Assembly: GCA_003049485.1 (NCBI GenBank)
Contig: PYST01000011.1
Coordinates: 62,001 to 126,000 of the forward strand
Source: Ophioceras dolichostomum
Taxonomy: Eukaryota; Ascomycota; Sordariomycetes; Magnaporthales; Ophioceraceae
Reading direction: 5' to 3'
DNA length: 64,000 nucleotides
This document shows positions 1-10,048 of the stretch, in pieces (the stretch's first letter is position 1; each line of letters begins with the position of its first letter). The notes beneath the pieces were generated by a model. It worked only from the letters and a program-made list of their open reading frames with translations, did not search any database and was not told where the DNA came from. Position numbers and translations under genes: made by a program.

Positions 1-1392
1 CGCAGAGGTAGAGCACGTTGTTGGGCACCTCACCGAGCGCCTTGGAGACGCCCGCCAGCTCCGAGCTGACGGCGAGCGCCTCCGAGAAGGAGGAGGTGCG
101 CGCGTGCTTGTCGCTGCAGAAGATGCCGAACACGGACTCGTCCTTGAGGTTGCTCAGGGTGTCGGTGACTTTGGCGAGGGGGATCCAGATGGCCGCGATG
201 GCGGTCAGGTTGCGTTCGGGGGCTGGCACGAAGAGCTCGCTGAGGAGGACGGAAAAGGTGGGCCAGAGGGGGTTTCCGTACAGGATGGAGCGGAGGGCTA
301 GCTTGAAGGCCGAGGCGTCGAGGACCGTGGCTTGGCCGAGGGGGATGGGCAGGCTGCGCAGCTCGTCCATGAGATCGTACAGCTTGGCGTTGAGCACGTC
401 GGCGGACTCGTTGCGGGAGGACAGGGCGCAGAGGCCCGGTCCGGCCCTGACGCATCGGTCGAAGTAGTCTTTGACGGCCTTGTCGACGTCGCTCCACCAG
501 ATCGTGTCCCAGCCGTTGTACCACTGGACGATGTTGACGTTGCCGTCGAGCATCACGCGGCCCATCTTCTCCGGGTACATGGCGGCGAGGGTCACGCCGA
601 GGACGGTGCCGTAGGACAGGCCCCAGTAGTTGACCAGGGCGTCTGGGCCCTCGAGGGCGTCCTTCAGCTGCATCAGGTCGCGGACCGTGTAGCCCGTGCC
701 GATGAGCTCGCCGATCTCAGACGCGCTCTCCGGGGAGTTGAGACAGTCGTTGGCCATGTTGCCGGCCGAAGCCCACATGCGTGCCAGGGCAGTCCTCTCC
801 TTGGGGCCAAAGGCGTCGTTCACGCGGTGCTTGTTCATGATCGCCACCCTTTCCGCGTCGTTGTAGCACTTGAACGGTGTGACGTTGGCAACACCCCTGA
901 AATATGTGTCCTTGTTAGCGTTGATAGTACTAGTAGCTTAAAGGCCCTTGTCTCACGAGCTATCAAAGGAGTTGCCCCATGAACTTAAGTTGCTTACCGG
1001 GGGTCCCACGTGACGAGATCGTATGTTCCCCCTGTCGTGACGAGAAGCTGCTCGGCAACGGACACCAGCGTCATACGGTCTTCGAAGCCGGGCCCGCCAA
1101 AGTTGAAGTAGATGATGCCCTGAGACTTGCCGTTGACGGCGGGTATACGGATCACCGGGATGTTGAACGTCTTGTCGACAGAGGTGTCGAGGTAGTCGAG
1201 CGGAGCGCTAAAGCTGCTGCATTGATACGTGAAATTGACGACCGGGGCAGCCGTAGTTTCAACCCCGGAAGCGAACTCACACGGCCCCCAGTTGAGTAGG
1301 GGACTGCTCGAGTTTGTTCGAGCAGGAGCGGCCAGTGCGGAAAGCACCCTGCCGGCGAGGGCCAGTGACGCGATGGCAATTTGGAAGAGCAT
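1..1392 (-). CDS. Secreted TAP-like alpha/beta hydrolase (peptidase), 3' end off the window
   Basis: Two exons are visible: 998-1392 and 896 to beyond position 1. The intron has a GTAAGC donor, a GCTAAC branch site and a TTTCAG acceptor, and splicing restores the family motif WDPRGVANVTPFKCY across the junction. The start at 1392 gives a signal peptide (MLFQIAIASLALAGRVLSALA). The nucleophile elbow is GLSYG with Ser226, followed by TVLGVTLAAMYPEKMGRVMLDGN, typical of tripeptidyl-aminopeptidase-like fungal hydrolases. These are extracellular serine hydrolases that remove N-terminal peptides; the exact substrate cannot be read here. The C-terminal TAP domain with the catalytic Asp and His is probably outside the window, so catalytic competence cannot be confirmed. 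The assignment to the family is strong. Confidence 0.88.
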
Positions 1393-2692
1393 GGTAGAGA
1401 TGGTTCCCGAGCTGGTGAGAGTGATGAGTGATGAGTGGGTGGGAAAATTGTGCAGATGTTAGACGATGAGTCGAAACTGGGTTTTATAGATTTTGATTCC
1501 CGTAAGTACTCGGTGCAATCAACGACTATTCTACTACTACTACTGGGATTGGTACCTACCATCTACTCATGCATAGTTCTCTTGTAGGGTTGGGGAGGGA
1601 ATTTCCGCAGCCGTGACAACTCTACGTGTGGCATTTCGCCGGCGTGCCGTCACCTCGACCATATTCTCAGCCACTGAAGCCATCTCAGTCCTCAGGGCTC
1701 CCCAGTAACAAGTTCGGTGCGGAATCTTCCCGCTCGACGATCTTCGGCGATTGGCACTGGCCGGGCAATCCTCAATGGGGATAGCGTAATACGAGACCCA
1801 TCGCATTTTAAGGCTGTGCCGTCCACTTGGCTTTGACACCACGATGCCACCTTAGGCTGCAGCCAAATAACAGGCACCAGCTAAGCGACATAAGCACGGT
1901 CCTACATACATACGCAGGAGCCATATAAGCAGGTAGCAACTAAGTGTCACCTAACGCTCCAGTCTAATTACTAGTATTGCATACCGGCTTAGACGTTTTA
2001 CCATCTCACCGTGAACATTCGAGAAAGGTAGATCGTTTGAGCTTATTTCGACGTCTTGAAATGTGCCCAACACAGCCTCGTTCGTCGTCATCGATCCTGC
2101 TTACCAATTTTCCTCACCGTTCCGTCCACGGAGCTGCCCATCTCTGGAGCTGGCTAGCACATCCGCTAAGCGTTGAGCCATCCATTTCGTGTCACCGTCT
2201 CCACTATAGATCAGGGGCAAAAATCCCCCGCGTGAGGATTACGAGTCGGTCGACGTAGCTGGCGTCTGAAGCCACAGAAGCGGAAGCATGCCGAGACAGG
2301 AGTCCACCGCAGGACGACGTTTACAAGTTCTCAGGGGTAATATGGTGTGCGGCGGTGAGTCCAAGTCCAATTTTGCCTCCTAGGCGGTACCATCGATGGA
2401 GCCGTCGTCCTGTCAGGGGCGCATTCAAGGAACTTGTGTTCGTTGCTCTCAGTGTAGAAGGAGTTTGAAAGATTCTTCTTACAATCTGGGGTACAAAGCC
2501 TTACCCATAATAAGATCATAATATCAGCCTCTCAACATGTTGCTGTATCTGCCCAAGCACCAACAACCAAACAAAAACCAACCTGGTATAATAGTATCCC
2601 GCCCAATAAGTAGCAGCAATCCACAGATACCATTCCCCAAAAGCCCCTTCCCCCCTCCCCTCGCCATATCCCACAGCCCTCGATCTCCCAAA
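1393..2692. other. Intergenic region, no gene seen
   Basis: Short overlapping ORFs occur on both strands but none has a credible start, splice pattern or recognisable motif. A short (CTA)n run lies near 1531-1545. This is the upstream region of the TAP-like hydrolase and the downstream region of the small glycine-rich gene. Confidence 0.5.
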
Positions 2693-3288
2693 TCACTTCT
2701 TCTTCCCGCCACCACTACCACCAAAAAGCCCCCCGACAGCTCCCCCAACAGTCTCGACGCCCCCCTTAAACCCATCCGCAACAGCCTGTCCCCCCTGAGC
2801 GAGCGCCCCGCCGGCGCTCGTGCCCGTAGAGTCAGACACGTACCGGCCCTTGTCGTCCCTCCCCTTGCGCTCGAACCGGTTCAGCCCTTCCTTGGACACC
2901 GCGTCGCCGACGGGCTGGCCCAGGCCGCCCTGCCCCACCTGGCCGGCGATAAGGCTGTGGACGCCGTCTTGGAGGGTGTCGACCTGTTCGATGCCGGTGA
3001 CTTTTGCTTTGTTGAGGTTATCTAATTAGCGGAAAGTGAAAGAATTACGGGAGGGATTTGTCAGCTTCAAATACTACTACTAGTGGCAGGCAAAAGGGGA
3101 GCCAGGGGAGAGGGGAAGGAGAGATAGGAATGGGAATGGGGCGATGCCGGGGGTAGGAAGATTAGGAGCGCACCTCTGGTTGCGTAGCTGGCCTTGTTGT
3201 CCTTGGTGAAATACTTGAGGAAGATGTCCTCGAGCCATGGCACCCACTTCTCGTACTGAGTGTTGTACGTCTGCTTGGCCCACTCCAT
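2693..3288 (-). CDS. Small uncharacterised fungal protein with glycine-rich, lysine-ended tail
   Basis: The model joins exon 3174-3288 (starting MEWAKQTYNTQYEKWVPW) to exon 2693-3021 (DNLNKAKVTGIEQVDTLQDG...), giving 147 residues. The donor is GTGCGC and the acceptor CTAATTAG; joining them keeps the frame. I do not recognise the family. The N-terminal 40 residues are rich in Trp and Tyr and could form amphipathic helices. The middle is Gln/Gly-rich (IAGQVGQGGLGQPVGDAVSKEGL). The C-terminus is a Gly/Ala/Val repeat ending in GGSGGGKKK. There is no signal peptide or clear membrane helix. The start codon directly follows an A-rich homopolymer leader (a run of 15 T on the plus strand at 3288-3302). 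Coding status is likely because splicing joins two otherwise unconnected ORFs cleanly. Confidence 0.72.
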
Positions 3289-4400
3289 TTTTTTTTTTTT
3301 TTGAGTGCGTCGTTTCGGGGTGCTGCTGGTGTGTAAACTCGACTGATGGCAGGGTACTGGTACGCAAGTAGTAGTAGTATTCGGCGGCGACACGCAGAAG
3401 ATCTCGCTTAGGAGCAGAAGGAACCGAAAATTCTCGATAAAAAAAGCCGTCTATTTGGGAAATGATACAGAAAATCTGGGGGACCGTTGCAACGGCGGAA
3501 GGAGAAGAAGCAGATATAAAATATTCCCGGTTTGCAGGCAGCGAGGAGTGGTGGAAGGATGGGGTGTGGTCCGCAAAAACCATCGACGTCATCAGTGTCA
3601 TAATGGAGGTGCTGGGTCTGTGGTTTGATAGGCCAGCTTTAGAACACGCCCGAAAAAATCCTGGAAATCCTTGCCAAGCCCTATATCCCATCCCATTGCC
3701 AGTATCAGACACCAACCAACATCAGACGAAAGCTTCGATTTGGCAGCATTCACTTAACGCGCAAAAAAAGTTGGCCTTGGGTTCACCCCATCACGGTAAG
3801 TATGTGCAACTGACGGGAAATCCTGAACTCTGTTGAACTTCTTTACACCTTATGCCCTCGGCGCTGCAATGCTAGTCGGGGCAGCGTCGACAAACGAATC
3901 TGCACGGTCTAGTGCCTTGAGTGTAATATGCATGCGCAGTTGGTAGCTACCGGCTCACAAGAAAGACCTTTCTATTACCCGTGAACTGGGGCTACTTGAG
4001 AAGACACTGACTACCTACCTACCACCTACCTCACTGATGTCCATCTAATTAGCGCTGGAATGCTCAGTACCTCGGATATCGTCCCGTTCTGCCAAAGACA
4101 CAGTTTTCTGAGTGAGAAATAGCGTGTATGAAATCAGGGATTGCAGTAAAGTTTGCGAAAGCCATCGTAGCAGAGAAATGTCTGCAGAGCAGGGACGTAG
4201 TTGTTTGGTGGATTCCTCGGCCATTCTGCCACCGGCCTCACTTGAGGGACGACTCTGACGAGACATGGTATGGTACGTATTGTACCCTAAAGCAGAAGAA
4301 TCATGAATACCTGATGTTATCTGGCCCACACCCTTAGAAGTTCTTGGCCTCCTCTGCCCGCCAGGCCAGGCAGGCGGATGCACACACATTCAATTCCGAT
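3289..4400. other. Intergenic region
   Basis: No supported gene. A (CTACC)n-like stretch occurs around 4009-4031 (ctacctacctaccacctacc). Short ORFs here lack motifs. Confidence 0.5.
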
Positions 4401-6559
4401 CTAGGTCTCGGCAGCAGCATCCGCAGCATTGAGCCTTGCATTCAACTCCTCCAGCTTGATCAGCAACCCCGCGACGTCATCCTCCTTCGGGAGCTTCAGC
4501 CGCTCCGTCGACGGCACCGACATGTTCGCCCACTCCAGCAGCTTCTCCTGCGCCTCCGCGAAGCGGCCGGCGAACGCCGGATGCGCGATGGGCGGCTCCC
4601 CCTCCGTCTCGAAGAACTGCCAGCCCCACGCGATCAGGTCAACGACGTAGCCCGTGTCGGTCCCGAACGTGCCTATGGCCGCGACGAGGAGCGCCACGAC
4701 GAATCCGCGGCAGACGTTCTTCATCTGGCCGTACTCGGGGAACCCAACGAGCGTGTAGGGGACCGCGTCCTGCGGCTCGTTGCTGACCTGGATCAGGATG
4801 CGGCTCAGCTCGAACACGTCGTTCACCCAGGCGGGGCCGGCGCGGCGCTCGCTGAGGAGACAGCCGCGGAGGGCGTACTGGAGCGCGAGGATGTAGTTGT
4901 ACGTCTTCTTGTACATGCCGGCCATGTTCATGCGCACGCTCGGGAGCGGCTCGATGTGGTCGGGCCAGGCCTGCGACTTGCCGTAACCCTTGCACTCGAA
5001 CTCGTCGACCTCGGCCTTGAACTGGTTGAGGAGGTCGTCGGGTTTGGTCTTGAACATGCCGTAGCAGCCCTCGATGACGTTCTTGGTCGCCTGCATCATA
5101 TTCTTCTGGGCAACAAGGATGCTCTGGAGTCTCTCCGGGCTGGACTTGTTGCGCTCGTTGTGGTCGCGGAGCTGGCGAACGCAGTAGGAGCCTTTGTGGA
5201 GAGAGAGAGAGGGAAATACAGGGGAGGTAGACAGACAGGTGAGCACTCATGGTTAGCAGTTTTCTTTCGGGACCAACTTGAGCTGATTATCGGGCACTAT
5301 TGGCAATATTATCCACAGCAGAGGGAATTGTCGACGTACAGTTGCAGTCGAAGAACTGCGTGACCCGGATGACCTCTTGACGCGTGAGAACATCGATTCT
5401 AGGATCGCTGTAGGAGACAGTGATCTCGGCTCCGGCTGGGATCTCTTTCAGCGACCTAACTCGGACTTCGTTTGCCTCGAAGAAGACGAAAGCGTTCGGG
5501 TCGCAGTCGTGGTTCATCATAGACACGGCCAAGTCCAGGCCAGCTCCGAAGGAAACGTCTCGCTCGGCAGGCCGGATGTTCATACCGTTCGTAAAGAGCT
5601 GTAGCCAAGCCGTATTAGAACGCGATTCAAAAGTAAAACACGGGACCCAACGAGCGACTTCATATCGCCATCTTTTCCGTCCACAATCTCTTCCTGTCCC
5701 GCCGTTGCCTCCTCAAGGTACTGTAGGCTGCTGTAATAGGTTAGGTAGCCACAGCTCACTCACAATGCAGGTCAACTTCCAGATGTCGTTGAACGGGACT
5801 TGGCAGTCCATCTTCTTGCCAGCCTCCATGGCAATGGCTAGGATGTCCTCGGCAAGGCTGCCCTCGGTGTAATCGTCGAATCTGGACTCCAGCTTGAGCA
5901 TGGCGTTCCACTGGCTGTCGTTAAAGACGCCTCTCTTGCGAGTGGAGAGCAGTCGGTGAAGCGCGATGACGATGGCCGGCATGCCAGGATTCTCTTTCAG
6001 GAGGCCGCACTCGAATTTGTGGGAAAGCTGCCAGGCCTTCCTCTGGCACGCCTGCGGTCATACAGTCGTCATACGGTCGTCGTACAGTCTGTCAGCAGCC
6101 GCGCATCCCTGGCGCTTCTTGCTCTCTATCGCAATGCGCTTTGCTCGGTGAATGGTGAGATATACGTACCTTGGAGCAGTACCTCGCCACCTTGCATCCA
6201 GAGCAGGGAAGAACGCGGACCACCTTGTTGAGGTTTAGGAGCTTGGAGTCCTTGTCTTGGGTGACTTTGAGGCACAGGTCGCAAACATCCCGGACGGTCG
6301 GGTGGCGGCAGCTGACGAGAGGATTGGAACGAAAGATCTCCTGGTCTGCGGCGATGGCGTGCTTCGTGAAGAGGCCGGCGCCGGCATTCTTGATGTGTGA
6401 CTTCTTGATCTGGAGGTAGCGTGACGACGGGTGGATGGCCGAGAGGAGCAGCTTGCAGAGATCGGCGTTGTTGTAGACTTCGGCGCGAGGCTGGGGGTTC
6501 AGCACGTCGTCCCAGTCGAAGTGGAAGACGCCGTCGTCTGGGTCTTGCGCGGCTGCCAT
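4401..6559 (-). CDS. MYND-SET domain protein (SMYD-like lysine methyltransferase)
   Basis: Four exons: 6170-6559, 6051-5764, 5598-5340 and 5191-4401, giving 575 residues. Donors are GTACGT, GTGAGT and GTACGT. The SET N-terminal part (SRYLQIKKSHIKNAGAGLFT) precedes a MYND zinc finger with ligands Cys93, Cys96, Cys119, Cys122, Cys128, Cys132, His141 and Cys145; splicing of intron 1 completes this finger (YCSK-ACQRKAW). The cofactor/active-site segment NHDCDPN is at 255-261, SYSDPR follows, and a post-SET cysteine cluster (FDCNCSYC) is formed across intron 3. This split-SET layout is that of SMYD-type protein lysine methyltransferases, which use S-adenosylmethionine. The C-terminal 250 residues are helical and resemble the CTD of SMYD proteins. 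The substrate is unknown. The start at 6559 is the first ATG of the frame; the frame upstream opens only with a GTG. Confidence 0.87.
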
Positions 6560-8033
6560 CTCGGTTCTGGCCAGCAATCGACAATCGGCAAGAGGCACTA
6601 CTCAGAATCTGGGGGAAGGAAGACGGGATCTTCGAGTTTATGTGATCAGGAAGATCTTGGGGTTGAGTTTGTAGAAGGGAGGATCCTCGCCAAACTAGGC
6701 AGCGGTCTTGAAGTGGAGGAAGTAGGGAAAGAGCATCAGACGGCAGGAAGGAGCTTCCTTCAGATTGTTGCACCTGCCCGGGCAGGCAGCTGCCAGCTGA
6801 CTTGGGGTAGTGAAGTGTATCGTTTAACGTACCTGCCTTAGACACCTACTACCATTTTCCGACGCCAAGTACCAGGGTATCTATCACCGCATCATACGAT
6901 GCGCTGGGAGGTAACGCGGCACCAAATAAAATACACGTACGCAGCACGTTACAACACCTAACGCTCTAGGCCCTGCTCGACGCCCATTGTTGGTTGTGTT
7001 GGCCTGCAAAGGAAGCACATGCACCAGTTCGGACCACGGAAGCCTTAATCGCTTAAGCTCTGCAGTCCTATCTGATAGAGCGGAATACACGCACCGCGCA
7101 GCTATCGTGATTCAATCGTAGGTCCCCAGATTCGCGAAGACTAGACGTTCCTTCATTCACTACTGTAGTCCACAACCACCCACATTCTGCAGTACCACAA
7201 CTCATTCCTTCCTTGCCCCGCCCAAAAAAGGCTCCTCATGTCTTGATAAGACCTCGCCGACTAAGTATCTGCAGATGTGGGAAAGGAAATGTATGGTACT
7301 TTGGTCGAGTGGCCAAGTGGCCCTTAAAGAAAGCCTAGAGCCGAAAGGCAAGTTACCGTCTTCCTGAGTTCGAAACCCGCGTTGCTTTCGCCGCTGCACA
7401 CCGCCCACCCCAGACAACCCCGACCCCAGACCAGGCTGTGCAGTGAGGAGTTCCTCGTTTTTCTTTGCTTTTTGATCAATTTCCTTCTCTCTGCGTAACA
7501 GATGCTTATTGCCAAGAGGAAAGCTCGCGGGGACTCGAAGAACATGGGCAACCAAGGTCCAAAGTTGATTGCAGTCCGCCGTTGTGATTTCCCCTGATTT
7601 CCCATTCCCTGCCCGTGCATGGGCAACAGCAGTCTTAGGTTTAGGAACCTCAGGTACTCTTTTCACCTTGGCAGCCAACGTCAATTACCTACTATGGCGA
7701 CATCGAGACAAGGCAGAAACGGTGGTGGTACTCCAGCGCTTGCAAGAGAGACGAAGAGTTGGTGTAAAAATGTACAGTTCGATTCAACTATGTACCTAGA
7801 CTTGAATGTCTGGGTCTTGAAGAATATACAGGCGATTTGCGTGACAAAAGAAACCAACATAACAACCGCTCGGTCCCTTAGATACCTAATCAATGATTCA
7901 CCCTCCCGGGTTTTTTGGTGTTTTTTTTTGGTATTTTCCTTTTTTGGTGTTTTTTTGCCCCTTCGTTCATTAATTAGTCATTACCTCGTAAAACTTTGTT
8001 CTCCCTCCGTCGCCCCTCTGGCCAGATCTCCTT
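6560..8033. other. Intergenic region
   Basis: No supported protein gene. A tRNA-like A-box/B-box pair near 7310-7392 does not fold into a tRNA (see rejected items). A T/G homopolymer-rich stretch (7909-7960) lies just downstream of the next gene's stop codon and may belong to its 3' UTR. Confidence 0.45.
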
Positions 8034-8780
8034 TCAAGTCGAGCTGGTCGCGCAGGCGTACACCTCCCTCGTGGTGGGAGCCGTCGCCAGGACGGTGGTG
8101 GTGAAGTGCACCACAGGGCCGTGGCCGACGGGGACGAGGGGCGCGGTCGCGCAGTAGGCGCAGCCGAGGCAGTCGACAGTGTTAGTGTGGTCGACGGTCG
8201 ACGCCCAGACGGTCTTGGTGGGCCCGTGGGTGAACTCGTGGTTGCCGACGAGCACGGTGTGGGTGCAGCCGCCAGACGAGCGGGTGATGAGCGTGGACGG
8301 GACGTCGGTGGCCTGGACCTGACGGTGCACGGCGGCGGCCTTCTTGGCCGCGTCGTCGTCGTTCTCCTCGGCCTCCTCGGCGGAGTCCTCGGTGGAGTCC
8401 TCGGCGGTGTTGGACGGTGACTCCTTGCACACCGGCACGGTCGTGGTGTACGTCGCGTCTGTGGTGATAGTGGTCGGCGCGAGGATGGCCGGGCCGTGGC
8501 CGAGGTAGAAGGGGGGGTTGGTGGACATGGCGCAGCCGCCGCAGTCGAGCGGCTCGTACTCAGTCACGGTGCTGAGGTACTGCGTCGGCGTGATGATCTT
8601 AGGCTGCCAGATCAGCGAGTCCAGGCTGACGACGCCCCCGACCCAGGTGGTGCAGGGGGCATCTGCACGGGCCGAGACGGCGGTGGGAGTGGGAGTGGGA
8701 GCCGGTGTGATGACTGGCAGAGGGTTGGCGTTGACCGCAGCAGCGGCGAGGATGGCCACGAGAGTCGAGACGGAGCGCAT
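8034..8780 (-). CDS. Secreted protein with two C...CxGC...C domains (copy A)
   Basis: A single-exon gene of 248 residues. A signal peptide (MRSVSTLVAILAAAAVNA) is followed by a Pro/Thr-rich linker. Domain 1 has Cys43, Cys80, Cys83 and Cys118 with core LDCGGC and GHGP. An acidic linker (about 120-150, TEDSAEEAEENDDD) separates it from domain 2, with Cys172, Cys204, Cys207 and Cys243 and core VDCLGC and GHGP. Both domains share C-T-x-T/W, then x(about 35) D-C-x-G-C, x(10-12) G-H-G-P, then a Thr-rich stretch ending in Cys. The even cysteine count and secretion suggest disulfides, with an extra Cys210 in domain 2. The same domain occurs twice in the gene at 10049-11236. Function is unknown; similar Thr-rich secreted proteins are common in ascomycetes. 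A cell-wall or extracellular role is only inference. Confidence 0.85.
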   Translation of the reverse strand: MRSVSTLVAILAAAAVNANPLPVITPAPTPTPTAVSARADAPCTTWVGGVVSLDSLIWQPKIITPTQYLSTVTEYEPLDCGGCAMSTNPPFYLGHGPAILAPTTITTDATYTTTVPVCKESPSNTAEDSTEDSAEEAEENDDDAAKKAAAVHRQVQATDVPSTLITRSSGGCTHTVLVGNHEFTHGPTKTVWASTVDHTNTVDCLGCAYCATAPLVPVGHGPVVHFTTTVLATAPTTREVYACATSST

Positions 8781-8789
8781 TTTGATGGT

Positions 8790-8880
8790 AGTGTATGCGG
8801 TATGGCAGTGTATGCGGTAGCGCAGTATATGTAGTATACCGGTGTATGTAGTATAGTAGCGTATGTAGTAAAGAAGTAGG
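8790..8880. repeat. Degenerate GTATGYRGTA repeat upstream of copy A
   Basis: A decanucleotide-like unit (gtatgcggta, gtatgtagta and variants) recurs at least six times in about 90 bp directly upstream of the start codon of the secreted gene at 8034-8780. It may lie in the 5' UTR or core promoter. Confidence 0.6.
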
Positions 8881-9088
8881 TACCTAGGTGTAGGTGTACT
8901 GTAGTAGATGTGTATGTCGTTGTGTGCGTGAGCTTTTTCGTGATCTTTTTTTGGCGATCTTTTTGCTTGAGCTTTTCTTGCTTGAGCCTTTTGTGAGTGT
9001 CTGGGTATGTACGGACGCGGATGTGGGAAAGCGAAGAGGGAATTCCTAGCCAGGGGGGCCCTCGTTTTATGTTCCTTGATGGGACGTG

Positions 9089-9179
9089 TCTCCGAGGACT
9101 CAAGTGTTCTAAGGTTTGCACTTTGCCTTCGTGGCTGATGAAGAGAGCTATCTCCGAAGACTCAAGGGTTCTAAGGTTT
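9089..9179. repeat. Direct repeat of 29 bp (two copies)
   Basis: Copies at 9089-9117 and 9151-9179 start TCTCCGARGACTCAAG and end TTCTAAGGTTT; they differ at two positions. They lie 310-400 bp upstream of the secreted gene at 8034-8780, on its promoter side. Confidence 0.7.
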
Positions 9180-10048
9180 TTGATTCGCGTGTGGCTTCGG
9201 ATATCGTAAGTAGGTAGGTAGCTTTCAGTATGCCGGGAAAATGGATGAGCGAGTGAGATGAGGCGAGAGACTTCCCTTGTGGCGGTCACGCCCCCGCGTT
9301 TGCACGAGGAGTGACGGCAGAATGTATCTCCGGTGGGGGAAACGAGCCATTGAACGCATACCTACGCTGCCAACTGTCGGCACCACTGACGCCCTACACT
9401 GTTGGCGGCTGATCAATACCGTGGCCTCTCGATGCCGTCATAGCCGAGGAGTGGACAAATACGAGAAGGAGTTTATGCTGTCAAGAAGAAAACAGAAATG
9501 GCGCGGTTTGGAAAGTCTGGAGACAGATATAATAATAGATTTTTCAAACTCTGTGTATTTTCCTTGTGACATGCACAGAGTGATTGAGTGGTATGTTGAG
9601 CTCTAGGGGAACGAAGTGCTATCTGCCGCTTCTCTTGGCGGTTTGGAATACTCAGGATGCGCAGCGTTGCTGTAGTAACCATCCATATTTCTCCCATCTC
9701 TGCAAGTAGATGCTAAGCATTAGGTAGTCGAAGTATGCCTGTCGTACACTTTAACTTTCAGCCTCACGAGATTGGTTCCAGAAAGTCATTCTGGAGATGA
9801 TGAGTCTCTGGTGACCAACAGGGTATAAGAACCATGCATTACACAAGAAACCCCCCTTAAAAGATTTCTTTCTCTGCTGAAGTTTGCTGGAAACTTCTTC
9901 TCGAATCTTCCTCCTCTGTCAACAGAGCTAGAGACTGACAACCTAGGAGCCTCAGTGCTTGGCAACCTTAGAGAGGACCAGACAGCGAAGTGACACTCCC
10001 AAGATACCTCCAAGGAAAGTATCAGATGTCCGATGCAGCTTTTCTCTT

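Larger units (their letters stand above)
8781..10048. other. Spacer between the two paralogous secreted genes
   Basis: About 1.27 kb containing the repeats listed at 8790 and 9089. Otherwise no supported gene. It serves as upstream region of copy A and downstream region of copy B, since both genes are on the minus strand. Confidence 0.5.

Noticed and set aside
1..982. Long plus-strand ORFs over the TAP-like hydrolase and similar antisense ORFs over E2, SEC7, XAP5 and the Q-rich gene
   Set aside because: They are reverse-strand shadows produced by the GC-rich codon bias of the real genes.
7303..7392. tRNA-like sequence with an A-box (TGGCCAAGTGG) and a B-box (GAGTTCGAAACCC)
   Set aside because: The T-stem does not pair well (3 of 5), no acceptor stem complementary to the 5' end can be drawn and no convincing anticodon arm is seen.
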